Assembly: GCA_035696245.1 (NCBI GenBank)
Contig: DASRQW010000412.1
Span: 1 to 42,692, forward strand
DNA length: 42,692 bases
Source: Longimicrobiaceae bacterium
GTDB taxonomy: Bacteria > Gemmatimonadota > Gemmatimonadetes > Longimicrobiales > Longimicrobiaceae
Direction: 5' to 3'
This document shows positions 1-8,122 of the stretch, in pieces (positions within the stretch are counted from its first letter, which is position 1; each line of letters starts with the position of its first letter). A program made the position numbers and the translations under genes. The notes under the pieces were generated by a model. That model was not told where the DNA came from. It was given only the letters and a program-made list of their open reading frames with translations, and searched no databases.

Positions 1-211
1 AGCCCAGCTCGCGCAGCGCCATCCCCCGTTCCTCCGGCGCGCCGCGGGATGCGCGGAGCGTGGCGCGGTCGGCGGCGACCGCCAGCCCTCCCGCCGCAAG
101 GATGCCGGCCAGGTGAAGGAAGGTCACCGCGCCCTGCACCACGGGCTGCTTCTCGTACAGCTCCGACCATGGCTTGGCGAAGGACGCCAGCGCTTCCACG
201 AGTCCGACCAT
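1..211 (-). CDS. Partial hypothetical membrane protein (3' end beyond window)
   Basis: The reading frame runs from ATG at 211 to the left edge, about 70 codons, so the C-terminus is missing. It begins MVGLVEALASFAKPW and has one hydrophobic stretch (FLHLAGILAAGGLAVAAD, about residues 31-48), followed by a charged segment; I take it as an integral membrane protein. Its ATG shares one base with the stop of the gene upstream (TGATG), so the two are almost certainly co-transcribed and translationally coupled. I do not recognise the family. The upstream neighbour is also a small His-containing membrane protein, which suggests a shared role at the cytoplasmic membrane, but no function can be assigned. 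Confidence 0.6.
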   Translation of the reverse strand, partial: MVGLVEALASFAKPWSELYEKQPVVQGAVTFLHLAGILAAGGLAVAADRATLRASRGAPEERGMALRELG

Positions 212-879
212 CAGTTCCTCCGCAAGGGCGGGAGCATGATCGCGTAGCCGACCAGCGTCGCGCCGATGGACGTGTACGCCGCGGCGCGGTGGGCGTTGCG
301 GCGCGAGCGGTTGTCGCGAGCGCCGTTGGCCAGGAGCGCCGTCGCCGCGAACCCGCCGTCGGCCGCCAGCATCAGGAAGCCGTGGGCGAAGCGGCGCGTG
401 CGGTCGTCCGGATCGTGCCGGCCCTCCCACAGGTTCAGCCCGCCCGTATACGTGTTCACCGCGAACAGCCCGCCCAGCGCGACGGCCAGCGGCCCGTGCG
501 CGCTGTGTGCCCATCCCGGCGCGTCCGTGCCCTTGCGCGCCAACTGCTCGCCCGTGATGGCCTGCGCCGCGAAGAGCGGCAGCGTGGCGTAGCTGGCGAG
601 GCGGTGGATGCGCAGCCGCTTGCCGTAGGCTTCCGAATAGTCCACCAGCTTCGGCCTCGGCACCGTGTCTCCTGGCGCGTTCGCCGCCGCCGGCCGGAAC
701 GGCGCGAGTGCCGGCTGGCCCGCGGCGAGCAGGCGGACGGGGGAGACGGGGGTCCCGCGGGCGGCTGCCCCGGCCGTGGCAGCGGCTGTCGTCGCGGCGG
801 CCTGCGGCTCGGGCGGAGGGGCGGCATGGCCCGTGTCCGCTGCGGCAAGGGCCAGCACTGCGCAGGCGATGTGAAGCAT
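211..879 (-). CDS. Exported multi-pass membrane protein with conserved histidines
   Basis: A 222-residue protein. The start at 879 is chosen because GGGAG lies just upstream and a signal-peptide-like N-terminus follows (hydrophobic residues 3-14, Ala-rich cleavage region near 20). Residues 21-75 are a low-complexity Ala/Pro linker. The rest has about four membrane segments with histidines at or near their ends: His92 (IHRLASY), His125 and His128 (HSAHGP), His166 (RRFAHGF) and His197 (AHRAAAY). That pattern recalls small haem b membrane proteins of the cytochrome b561 sort, but this is inference from layout, not a recognised family match. It overlaps the next minus-strand gene by one base. Confidence 0.6.
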   Translation of the reverse strand: MLHIACAVLALAAADTGHAAPPPEPQAAATTAAATAGAAARGTPVSPVRLLAAGQPALAPFRPAAANAPGDTVPRPKLVDYSEAYGKRLRIHRLASYATLPLFAAQAITGEQLARKGTDAPGWAHSAHGPLAVALGGLFAVNTYTGGLNLWEGRHDPDDRTRRFAHGFLMLAADGGFAATALLANGARDNRSRRNAHRAAAYTSIGATLVGYAIMLPPLRRN

Positions 880-1425
880 GTGGCTCCCGCGTGTGGAGGA
901 TGGTGTGGTCCCGGCAGCCAGCCGCCCATGCCGCGGACGGGGTGAGGTACACGGGCGCGGCTTCGGTCGTTCCCCGCTTGCGGCCGGCTCGCGGGCCATC
1001 GTAAACCGTTGTACGGCAACGCGTCTGACGATGAGATGCGAGGTGCCGGATGGCGCCTTTGCCTGCCGGTCCGCTCCGTCTCCGACGAGTCCGGCCCCGC
1101 GTCCGTCACACGGGAGCACGGTGCCGGCCCGTACACGCCGAAGAGCCTTCCACGCCATCCGTGGGAGGCTCGCGGGGCGGACGGCACCCGCACGGCCCCT
1201 GCTCACGAGATCAGCCGCGCCATCGCGAACGCCGCTGCGGCGGCGATCTCCGCCAGCCCGACCCGTCAGCGCGATGCGTGGCGGGACGTCGTCGGCGGAG
1301 AAGGCGTCGGTGAGCCCGAACCGCACGGTTACGGCGTCGGATGTCCGATCACCACGGTCGCTCACGGCATTGGGGGCGGTGAAGCGCTTGACCGTGACGG
1401 CTGGCGGCGCTGGCGAACGCACAAA

Positions 1426-1463
1426 GGGCGCGGGGATGGTCTCCCCTGCGCCCTGTCGGTTTT
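1426..1463 (+). terminator. Candidate intrinsic terminator upstream of rph
   Basis: GGGCGC followed by GGGGA (1426-1436) pairs with TCCCC and GCGCCC (ending about 1453), with one bulged base, and TTTT follows at 1460-1463. No plus-strand gene lies upstream, so it may insulate rph from read-through or be a remnant. Confidence 0.35.
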
Positions 1464-1527
1464 ACATCGGTGCCGGAAGCAAAAAGGGAGTATCCCTCCT
1501 CGCCACGTTCAAATTATAGCTCACCCC

Positions 1528-1546
1528 CCGGCTTGCGGGAAGGCCC
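1528..1546 (+). promoter_or_regulatory. Candidate rifamycin-associated element (RAE)-like inverted repeat
   Basis: The 19 bases CCGGCTTGCGGGAAGGCCC match 16 of 19 positions of the actinobacterial RAE consensus as I remember it (GGGGCTTGCGGCAAGGCCC). The element lies about 70 bp before the ATG of a rifamycin phosphotransferase gene, one of the gene types known to carry RAEs, and directly after an AT-rich -10-like ATTATA (1513-1518). Caution: GCTTGCGGG also occurs in the dispersed palindromes of this window, so part of the match could be coincidence. Confidence 0.45.
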
Positions 1547-1618
1547 GGGTCCGGGTGCAGAGTTGTCGGGCGAAAGTCCTCGGACGGGGCTCGAATCCGT
1601 GGAAACGGGAGGTACGAA

Positions 1619-4210
1619 ATGGACTGCTACGTGCTGGATTTTCAGGAGATCGACCAGACGCAGGTCGCGGTCGTTGGCGGCAAGGCCGCGAACCTGGGGG
1701 AGCTTTCGCGGATCGAAGGCATCCGCGTGCCGGCTGGCTTCTGCGTGACGACGGAAGCCTTCCAGCGGATCATCGCGGAAGCGCCGTCGATCAGCGACCT
1801 GATCGAGCGGCTTTCCCGGCTGAAGCCGGACGACCGGGAGGCGATCCGCACGCTCGGCTTGGAAGTCCGTCGGATCATCGAAGGGATCGCCATCCCCGAC
1901 GATCTGGCGGCGGCGATCATCCGCCCGCTCGCGCGACTCGGCGAGCAAGCCTACGCCGTCCGATCCAGCGCGACGGCGGAGGACCTGCCGACGGCCTCGT
2001 TCGCCGGCCAGCAGGACACGTATCTGAACGTCGTAGGGCGGGCGGCGATCCTCCGGCACGTCAGCCGGTGCTGGGCCTCGCTCTTCACCGACCGGGCCGT
2101 TACCTACCGCCTGCGGAACGGCGTGGACCACCGGAAGGTCCACATGGCCGTGGTCGTGCAGCGGATGGTCTTCCCGCAGGCGGCGGGCATCCTGTTCACG
2201 GCGGACCCCGTTTCGGGCAACCGGAAGGTCGCCTCCGTCGAGGCGAGCTTCGGCCTCGGCGAGGCTCTGGTCTCCGGCCTGGTGAACGCGGACGTCTACA
2301 AGGTGCGCGACGGCGAGGTCGTCGCCGGGGCGGTCGGCACCAAGCGGCTCGCCATCCTCGCCTCCCCGGCGGGCGGGACGCACGAACAGGCGATCGAGCC
2401 GGGGCGGCAGGAGCAGGCGGCGCTGACGGACGCGCAGGTCGTGCGGCTCGCGCAGATGGGCCGGCGGATCGAAGCGCACTTCGGCCGCCCCCAGGACATC
2501 GAATGGTGCCTGGCGGACGACGACTTTCAGATCGTCCAGAGCCGGCCGATCACAACGCTGTTCCCCATCCCCGCGGCCGGCGACGGCGAGAACCACGTCT
2601 ACCTCTCCGTCGGCCATCAGCAGATGATGACCGACCCCATGAAGCCGCTGGGGATCTCCGTCTGGCAGCTGACGGCCATGGCGCCGATGCACGAGGCCGG
2701 CGGGAGGCTGTTCGTGGACGTCACGCGTGCCCTGGCGTCACCGGCGGGCCGCGCGGGGCTGCTGGGGATGGCGGGCAAGTCCGATCCGCTCATCGGGGAC
2801 GCGCTGCAGACCATCATCGACCGCGGCTTCATCCCGTCGCTCCCGGACGCGGGTCCCGGCGGGCCGCCGGCGGGCGGCGCACCCGCACCGATCGAGACCG
2901 ATCCGGCCATCGTCGCCGAGCTGATCGAGCGCAGCCAGGCTTCTCTCGCATCCCTGAAGCGCGACATCCGGACGAAATCCGGACCGGCGCTGTTCGACTT
3001 CCTCGTGGAGGCCTTTCAGGAGCACAAGCGGGTTCTGAGCGAGCCGCGCAGCATGCAGGCGATCATGGCGGGGATGGAGGCCACGTGGTGGCTCAACGAG
3101 CGGCTGCAGGCGTGGCTGGGCGAGAAGAACGCGGCCGACACGCTCACGCAGTCCGTCCCCCACAACGTCACTTCGGAGATGGGACTGGCGCTGCTGGACG
3201 TTGCCGACGTCATCCGGCCGCATCCGGACGTGGTGGCTTTCCTGCAACGCGCCGGCGACAACGAGGGCTACCTCGACGAGCTGCCCGCGCTCGCGGGCGG
3301 GCGGGAAGCGCGAGACGCGATTCAGGGCTGGCTCGACAAGTACGGCATGCGCGGCGTTGGCGAGATCGACATCACCCGGCCGCGCTGGAGCGAACGCCCC
3401 ACCACGCTCCTGCCCATGATCCTCGGCAACGTCAGGAACTTCGAGCCGGGCGCCGGCGCGCGGCGCTTCGAGCAGGGGCGGCGGGAGGCGTGGAAGAAGG
3501 AGCAGGAGCTGCTGGCGCGCCTGCGGGCCCTGCCCGCCGGAGACGCGAAAGCCGAAGAGACCAAGCGGATGATCGACCGGGTCCGGACCTTCGCCGGGTA
3601 CCGGGAATATCCGAAGTACGGCATCGTCAGCCGCTACTTCGTCTACAAGCAGGCCTTGCTGGAGGAAGCCGGGCGCCTCGTGCAGGCCCACGTGCTTCGT
3701 GAGAAGGAAGACATCTTCTGGCTCACGTTCCAGGAGTTGCACGACGCGGTGCGCACGAACCAGGTGGATGACCGGCTCATCCGCCAGCGCAAGGACGCGT
3801 TCCGTTCGTATCAGGCGCTCACGCCGCCCCGGGTGCTCACGTCGGATGGCGAGGCCGTCGCCGGGACGTACCGGCGCGACGATCTGCCGGCCGGTGCGCT
3901 GGTCGGCCTGGCGGTTTCCGCTGGGACGGTCGAGGGACGGGCCCGCGTGATCCTGGACATGGCGAAGGCGGATCTCGAACCGGGTGACATCCTGGTGACC
4001 GCCTACACGGACCCCAGCTGGACGCCCCTGTTCGTTGCGATTGCGGGATTGGTGACGGAAGTCGGCGGCCTTATGACCCACGGCGCGGTGATCGCGCGGG
4101 AGTACGGTCTGCCGGCCGTCGTTGGCGTGGAGCACGCCACCCGCCTGATCCAGGACGGCCAGCGCATCCGCGTCCACGGAACGGACGGGTACGTCGAGAT
4201 CCTGCCCTAG
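1619..4210 (+). CDS. rph: Rifamycin-inactivating phosphotransferase (PEP-synthase-like)
   Basis: An 863-residue protein, close to the roughly 867 residues usual for Rph. It transfers the beta-phosphate of ATP to rifamycins, inactivating them in the cytoplasm. The N-terminus (YVLDFQEID, then GGKAANLGELSRIEG) is the ATP-grasp part typical of Rph and PEP synthase, about residues 1-315, with SSATAEDLPTASFAGQQ as the nucleotide-loop region. The C-terminal swivelling phosphohistidine domain carries GGLMTHGAVIAREYGLP, placing the catalytic histidine at residue 821. GGGAGG lies six bases before the ATG. A RAE-like element upstream and an attC-like structure downstream suggest induction by rifamycins and possible acquisition as a cassette. 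An ordinary PEP synthase is less likely given the length and the N-terminal signature. Confidence 0.88.
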   Translation: MDCYVLDFQEIDQTQVAVVGGKAANLGELSRIEGIRVPAGFCVTTEAFQRIIAEAPSISDLIERLSRLKPDDREAIRTLGLEVRRIIEGIAIPDDLAAAIIRPLARLGEQAYAVRSSATAEDLPTASFAGQQDTYLNVVGRAAILRHVSRCWASLFTDRAVTYRLRNGVDHRKVHMAVVVQRMVFPQAAGILFTADPVSGNRKVASVEASFGLGEALVSGLVNADVYKVRDGEVVAGAVGTKRLAILASPAGGTHEQAIEPGRQEQAALTDAQVVRLAQMGRRIEAHFGRPQDIEWCLADDDFQIVQSRPITTLFPIPAAGDGENHVYLSVGHQQMMTDPMKPLGISVWQLTAMAPMHEAGGRLFVDVTRALASPAGRAGLLGMAGKSDPLIGDALQTIIDRGFIPSLPDAGPGGPPAGGAPAPIETDPAIVAELIERSQASLASLKRDIRTKSGPALFDFLVEAFQEHKRVLSEPRSMQAIMAGMEATWWLNERLQAWLGEKNAADTLTQSVPHNVTSEMGLALLDVADVIRPHPDVVAFLQRAGDNEGYLDELPALAGGREARDAIQGWLDKYGMRGVGEIDITRPRWSERPTTLLPMILGNVRNFEPGAGARRFEQGRREAWKKEQELLARLRALPAGDAKAEETKRMIDRVRTFAGYREYPKYGIVSRYFVYKQALLEEAGRLVQAHVLREKEDIFWLTFQELHDAVRTNQVDDRLIRQRKDAFRSYQALTPPRVLTSDGEAVAGTYRRDDLPAGALVGLAVSAGTVEGRARVILDMAKADLEPGDILVTAYTDPSWTPLFVAIAGLVTEVGGLMTHGAVIAREYGLPAVVGVEHATRLIQDGQRIRVHGTDGYVEILP

Positions 4211-4300
4211 CCGGGCCAACCCGAAAGGCGACGGGTGGTCCCACACACGGCATCCACAGGGGGAGGGCTCACCTGCGGCTGCCGCGATGTTTGCCCAGCG

Positions 4301-4375
4301 GCCTAACGATCAGTATTCAGCTGCGAGGTCCCGAGCGCAGCGAGGGCTTCATCAGCCGCAATATCCAAGTTGGCC
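4301..4375 (+). other. attC-like imperfect inverted repeat after rph
   Basis: It begins with GCCTAAC, which fits the attC R'' core RYYYAAC, and ends with GTTGGCC, near the R' core GTTRRRY but with one mismatch. Inside, TATTCAGCTG (4314-4323) pairs with CAGCCGCAATA (4353-4363), with one mismatch and one extra-helical base, as expected for L''/L' boxes. At 75 bp it is within the normal attC range and is oriented as expected for a cassette carrying the upstream plus-strand rph. No integrase or second site is seen, so this is tentative. Confidence 0.4.
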
Positions 4376-4468
4376 GGCGCCCTACTTGTCAAGACGTCGT
4401 GGCGCCCTCCCGTGTGAACGTCTCACCGCGCTGAAGCTCACCGCCGGGCGAGGATGGCTGGGGTTCGA

Positions 4469-5065
4469 CTACGCCTTGCGTACCGGGTAGCGCAGGTGGG
4501 TGACGCCGACGCCCTGGATCACCGTCGGGTTGCCGAGGACGGATGGCGTGCCGGAGAGGCGGTCGAAGAGTCGAATGCCTGAGCCGAGAAAGACCGCAGC
4601 GATGTCGACGCTGATCTCGTCGAGGAGCCCGGCATTCAGCAACTGCTGGATGGTGTCGGCGCCGTGGACGGCGACGGACTTCCCGCCGGCGGCGGCTTTG
4701 GCTTGGCTCATGGCGCTTTCGATGCCGTCGGTCACGAAGTGTACGGTCGAGTCGGGTCGCGGCCATCCGGCGGGGACGTGGTGGGTAAGTACGAATGCCG
4801 GTCCCCAAGCGTGATTTCCACCCCGGCCGTGGGCCTTGTCGAAGGTGCGCCGGCCGGTGAGCACGGAACCGAGTTCGGACCAGAGACCGCGAAGGTGGTC
4901 GGCGCTCGGCTCGGACACCTTGAACGTCATGGGGTCCGACCCTCCGGTGTGGAATTCGACGTCGCCCGAGCTCATGTACCAGTCGAACACTTCGGCCACG
5001 CCATCGTCGGGGTCGGCGACGTAGCCGTCGAGCGACATGGACATGATTGCGACAACCTTCGACAT
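4469..5065 (-). CDS. RibD C-terminal/DHFR-like reductase (paralogue 2)
   Basis: A 198-residue protein of the dihydrofolate-reductase-like RibD C-terminal family. It starts MSKVVAIMSMSLDGYVADPDDG, the characteristic first strand and SLDGYVA motif. SVLTGRRTFD and, near the end, GLLDEISVDIAAVFLGSG are the other family hallmarks, and the length is normal. The ATG at 5065 is preceded by AAGGAG at good spacing. A frame extends upstream but lacks family sequence. It lies 92 bp after a paralogue in the same direction. Members of this family are NADPH-dependent reductases of mostly unknown substrate; a role in riboflavin or folate synthesis is not implied by context. Confidence 0.82.
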   Translation of the reverse strand: MSKVVAIMSMSLDGYVADPDDGVAEVFDWYMSSGDVEFHTGGSDPMTFKVSEPSADHLRGLWSELGSVLTGRRTFDKAHGRGGNHAWGPAFVLTHHVPAGWPRPDSTVHFVTDGIESAMSQAKAAAGGKSVAVHGADTIQQLLNAGLLDEISVDIAAVFLGSGIRLFDRLSGTPSVLGNPTVIQGVGVTHLRYPVRKA

Positions 5066-5157
5066 CGCATGCTCCTTTCGGGAGATGGAGACCGCGTCCG
5101 GGGGATCGTACGGAGTACGAAAAGAGCTTCGGTGTTCGGCGATCTCACCGCCCATCG

Positions 5158-5718
5158 TCAGCTTTTCGCGCGGTATCGAACGTGAACCATGCCGTTGCCG
5201 AACCTGCGCTCACCGAGAAGCTCGAGCTTCACCGGCACCTTGCCTGACAGATAGGGATTGCCGCTGCCAATGATGATCGGCGCGATCAACAGGTGAAATT
5301 CGTCGACGAGGCCGGCTCGTATGGCATGCGCCGCGAGCGCCGAGCCGCCCACTTCGACATCGCGTGTCGCTGCTGCTTTGAGCTCCCGTACAGCTTCCGC
5401 GTCGAATCTGCGCTCGAGCCGCGTCCTGGCCGTAGAGACCGTCTGCAGCGTCGTCGAGTACACGACCTTCTCAGCCGCCTGCCAGATCGATGCGTACTCC
5501 AGAATGGCCGGTGTCAGAGGGGGCAACACCTCCGGTGTCTCCCAGACGGACATCGTCTCGTACAGCTTGCGGCCAAAGAGATAGGTGCCGATCTGCCTCT
5601 CGCGGCTGATAACGAAGGCGGCCACTTCCTCATCTGGCTCCGTCCAATCGAAGTTGCCGGTTTCATCCGCGACATAACCATCGAGCGACATGACCGCGGA
5701 GTAGATCAGTTTGGCCAT
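5158..5718 (-). CDS. RibD C-terminal/DHFR-like reductase (paralogue 1)
   Basis: A 186-residue protein of the same family as the gene after it. It opens MAKLIYSAVMSLDGYVADETGNF, followed by GTYLFGRKLYETM, VEVGGSALAAHAI and GLVDEFHLLIAPIIIGSGNP, which are the usual NADPH-binding and core motifs. GGAGG sits nine bases upstream of the ATG at 5718. Length and motifs are intact. The two adjacent paralogues have diverged well beyond a recent duplication and probably act on different substrates. Lying near a rifamycin phosphotransferase, they could belong to an accessory detoxification patch, but no substrate is visible. Confidence 0.85.
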   Translation of the reverse strand: MAKLIYSAVMSLDGYVADETGNFDWTEPDEEVAAFVISRERQIGTYLFGRKLYETMSVWETPEVLPPLTPAILEYASIWQAAEKVVYSTTLQTVSTARTRLERRFDAEAVRELKAAATRDVEVGGSALAAHAIRAGLVDEFHLLIAPIIIGSGNPYLSGKVPVKLELLGERRFGNGMVHVRYRAKS

Positions 5719-5995
5719 CGTGCAACCTCCGTCAGTCGATTCCAGCGATCAACAAGAGGCCGGCCACTCTCCCGCGGAGAAGCCTGGGCCAACCTGGGTC
5801 GGGGACGCGACAAACCCCTCCGAAACGGGGAAAATGGTTCGTGGCTTATCACGGGCAACCGGTGAGCGGGCCCAAACCGCGCCCGCAGCCGAGTTGCCAT
5901 GAAACCTGTCACGCGCGCCGCTTCGGGGCGGCAAATCCGTGGCTGTGGACGACGAGCGTGAGCCTTCGAGACCGCCTCGCCCACGTCTCCGAAAG

Positions 5996-6703
5996 TCACG
6001 TCCCCCCATACCATTCGTAGCCCTGGTCGCTCCAGTAGCCGCCGTTGCGGTGGGGGAGGAACACGATCTTGGTGAGGTATTTGGTGTTCTTGTAGCCGAG
6101 CTTGACCGGCGAGTGCACGCGGGCCGGGGCGCCGTGGTAGGCCGAGAGCGGCTTTCCCTCGTGCCCGTAGGCGACCAGCGTCTGCGGGTGCAGGGCACTC
6201 TCCAGGTCCCAGCTCTCGTGGTAGCCGGCATCGAACGATTGGAAGTCCACATACACAGCGTCGGGATTCAGTCCGGCCATGCGCGCCAGCTCGCTCACGC
6301 GCACGCCGGTCCACTGCGTGCGCGCCGTCCATCCCTCCACGCAGTAGTGGTCCACGCGCTGGGTCACGCTCGGCAGCCGCGCCAGGTCCGCCGCGGAGAG
6401 CCGCAGCGGGCGCTTCACCGCGCCGGATACCTCCAGCGCCCACGCGCCGCGCTGGGCCTCGTTCCACACGGGCACGCTGGGCGAGACGAAGTACGCGGGG
6501 AATGCGTTCCCGGCCAGGCGCGCGCCCGCCGCCTCGTCCATCGACGTGTGGCGGAAGAGGGCGCGCTCCACCGCCTCGTTGCGCCGCTCGGCCCAGCGCA
6601 GCACGCCCAGCGCCGCCTTGGGACCCCTGCTGTCGCACGCCGCCAGGAAGGCGGCGGACAGGCCCGCCGCGCCCGCGCCCAGGAACCGCCGCCGGTCCAT
6701 CAT
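5996..6703 (-). CDS. Tat-exported molybdopterin-dependent oxidoreductase lipoprotein (sulfite-oxidase/YedY-like)
   Basis: A 235-residue protein of the oxidoreductase molybdopterin-binding fold. Its N-terminus has a twin-arginine motif (DRRRFLGAG) and a lipobox ending in Cys23 (LAAC), so it should be exported folded and lipid-anchored. VDHYCVEGW gives Cys121 as the likely molybdenum ligand, followed by WTGVRVSELARMAGL and HGAPARVHSPVKLGYK, which are family signatures. GGAGG lies seven bases before the ATG. Its start overlaps the stop of the upstream cytochrome b gene (ATGA), as expected for an enzyme that exchanges electrons with that membrane partner. The substrate is unknown; MsrP-type repair of oxidised methionine or a sulfite-oxidase-like activity are possibilities. 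Confidence 0.85.
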   Translation of the reverse strand: MMDRRRFLGAGAAGLSAAFLAACDSRGPKAALGVLRWAERRNEAVERALFRHTSMDEAAGARLAGNAFPAYFVSPSVPVWNEAQRGAWALEVSGAVKRPLRLSAADLARLPSVTQRVDHYCVEGWTARTQWTGVRVSELARMAGLNPDAVYVDFQSFDAGYHESWDLESALHPQTLVAYGHEGKPLSAYHGAPARVHSPVKLGYKNTKYLTKIVFLPHRNGGYWSDQGYEWYGGT

Positions 6704-7692
6704 CGCCCCGCCTCCTTCGCGGCCGCCCCGCGCGACCGGGGCAGCAGGTGGTAGAACGGCCGCCCGTTGCGCTCCTCGGGCGAGAGCGACGGGTCGTAGC
6801 GGCCGGTGAGCATGGACCGCAGCGAGTACGGGTCCACGGCGAAGACCATGAAGACGTGGCCCAGCGCCAGGATCACCAGCAGCGACATCACCACGAAGTG
6901 CCACCAGCGCGCCCACACGTAGCCGCCGAACAGCGCCGTGAGCGGCGCGAGCTGCACCGGCTTCCAGATGGCGAGGCCGGTGAGCACGGCCAGGACGCCC
7001 ACCAATGGCATGGCGAAGTACGCGCCCTTCTGCAGCGCGTTGTGCTTGCCCTGGCGCGGGTGGTCGCGGCGCGCGAAGAGGTAGAACCTCACCATCTGCC
7101 ATGCGTCGCGCGGGTCGTTGCGGCGAGGCGCCAGGTCGCGCCACTCGCCGTGCAGGTAGATGAACGCCAGGTAGATCAGGCCGTTCACCGCCAGCACCCA
7201 CATCATCGCGAAGTGCCAGTTGCGCGCGCCGCCCAGCCACCCGCCGAAGGTGAGCGCGCGGGGGATCGGCTTCCCCGCCCACGGATAGCAGCAGAAGCTC
7301 TCACCTTTGCGCGCGAACGCCGGGTACGCGTTGAAGATGCGCAGCCCGCTGCCCACCATCACCGCCAGCGCCACCGCGTTCACCCAGTGCGTGAGCCGCA
7401 CGACCCAGTGATGCCGCTTCCGGGGCCGCGCCCCGCCGTCGCCCCCGGCACCCTCGGCCGGCGGATGGTAGATGGGGACCGCCGAGACCGCCTGCATCCC
7501 CAGCGGCGGATCGGCGAGCGCGGAGGCGGACGGCAAGGAATACGACGCCGTGGGATGCGGCGCGGTGGGATGCGTGAAGGGGGCGGCTGGCTCGACTAGA
7601 TCCGGCCGCGTCGGATCGGGAGACGCCTCCAGGGGCGGCGTGTCCGGCGCGGGCTCGTCCGGCGGCGGGGGATGGTCGGGAGATGCGGTCAT
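6700..7692 (-). CDS. b-type cytochrome membrane subunit with Pro-rich N-terminal extension
   Basis: About 330 residues. Residues 1-95 are a Pro/Ala-rich cytoplasmic extension. After RKRHHWVVRLTHWVNAVAL comes a four- to five-helix cytochrome b of the Ni,Fe-hydrogenase/thiosulfate-reductase type, with histidines in the helices (HWVVRLTHW, ARNWHFAMM, WWHFVVMS, ALGHVFMVF) that fit two haem b groups. It overlaps the following molybdopterin gene by four bases, so it is its likely membrane electron partner. I chose the ATG at 7692: GAGG lies upstream, and the more upstream ATGATG at 7785 falls inside a TATGAT -10-like hexamer. DNA of the extension repeats the GGATGCG word common in spacers here. Confidence 0.8.
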   Translation of the reverse strand: MTASPDHPPPPDEPAPDTPPLEASPDPTRPDLVEPAAPFTHPTAPHPTASYSLPSASALADPPLGMQAVSAVPIYHPPAEGAGGDGGARPRKRHHWVVRLTHWVNAVALAVMVGSGLRIFNAYPAFARKGESFCCYPWAGKPIPRALTFGGWLGGARNWHFAMMWVLAVNGLIYLAFIYLHGEWRDLAPRRNDPRDAWQMVRFYLFARRDHPRQGKHNALQKGAYFAMPLVGVLAVLTGLAIWKPVQLAPLTALFGGYVWARWWHFVVMSLLVILALGHVFMVFAVDPYSLRSMLTGRYDPSLSPEERNGRPFYHLLPRSRGAAAKEAGR

Positions 7693-7780
7693 GGGATCCG
7701 CCTCGGGGCGAGGGGCGGCGCGGGCGCGCCGGGAGGAGAGCGTCGTCGTCGGATGCGTGGACGGACGAGGTGACGACAGC

Positions 7781-7786
7781 ATCATA
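7781..7786 (-). promoter_or_regulatory. Candidate -10 box for the cytochrome/molybdopterin operon
   Basis: TATGAT on the minus strand lies about 90 bp upstream of the chosen start at 7692. The -35 region is weak. It argues against the more upstream start codon, which would lie within the promoter. Confidence 0.3.
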
Positions 7787-8122
7787 ACGCGCCGGGATGC
7801 CGTCGCACAGTCGCTCGTCTTCTCGCCCGAGAAGTGTGGGAGCGCACCCGTTCACTCCATCTTCCCTGGATGAGCGGCGCATCGTCAGCGAAGATACGAG
7901 GCCGCGGAAACGAGTGCGCGCTGGCAGTCGCGATGCCTGTTGACCCGTCGCCATCGTCCGACAGATCTTGTCGTGGCCGATGGCGATCCACCGCTCGGCC
8001 GCGGCGCCGCGGCGGCAGGCGCTCGCATCCACGTGCGCGTACGAGCCGTGGGACGCATCTTGCGCGGTCACCCGGAACCACCCGCCGGACCCGGGACCTT
8101 CGCCACGGGAAACCCCCCAGGG

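Larger units (their letters stand above)
880..1618. other. Long spacer between divergent genes
   Basis: I see no convincing gene in these roughly 740 bases. The open frames here have no recognisable domains and shadow each other. It does hold a hairpin followed by TTTT (1426-1463), an AT-rich ATTATA (1513-1518), and a RAE-like inverted element (1528-1546) just before the rifamycin phosphotransferase gene. Confidence 0.5.

Noticed and set aside
1014-1028. Small hairpin CGTTG-TACGG-CAACG considered as an attC core
   Set aside because: Too short and lacking the R/L box arrangement.
1548-1615. tRNA-like GGCTCGAATCC upstream of rph
   Set aside because: The flanking bases do not form a T-arm, acceptor stem or anticodon arm; only the loop-like word matches.
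1009-3702. Very long plus-strand open frame overlapping rph
   Set aside because: Arg/Gly-rich shadow frame with no domains. It runs through the well-recognised rph gene in another frame.
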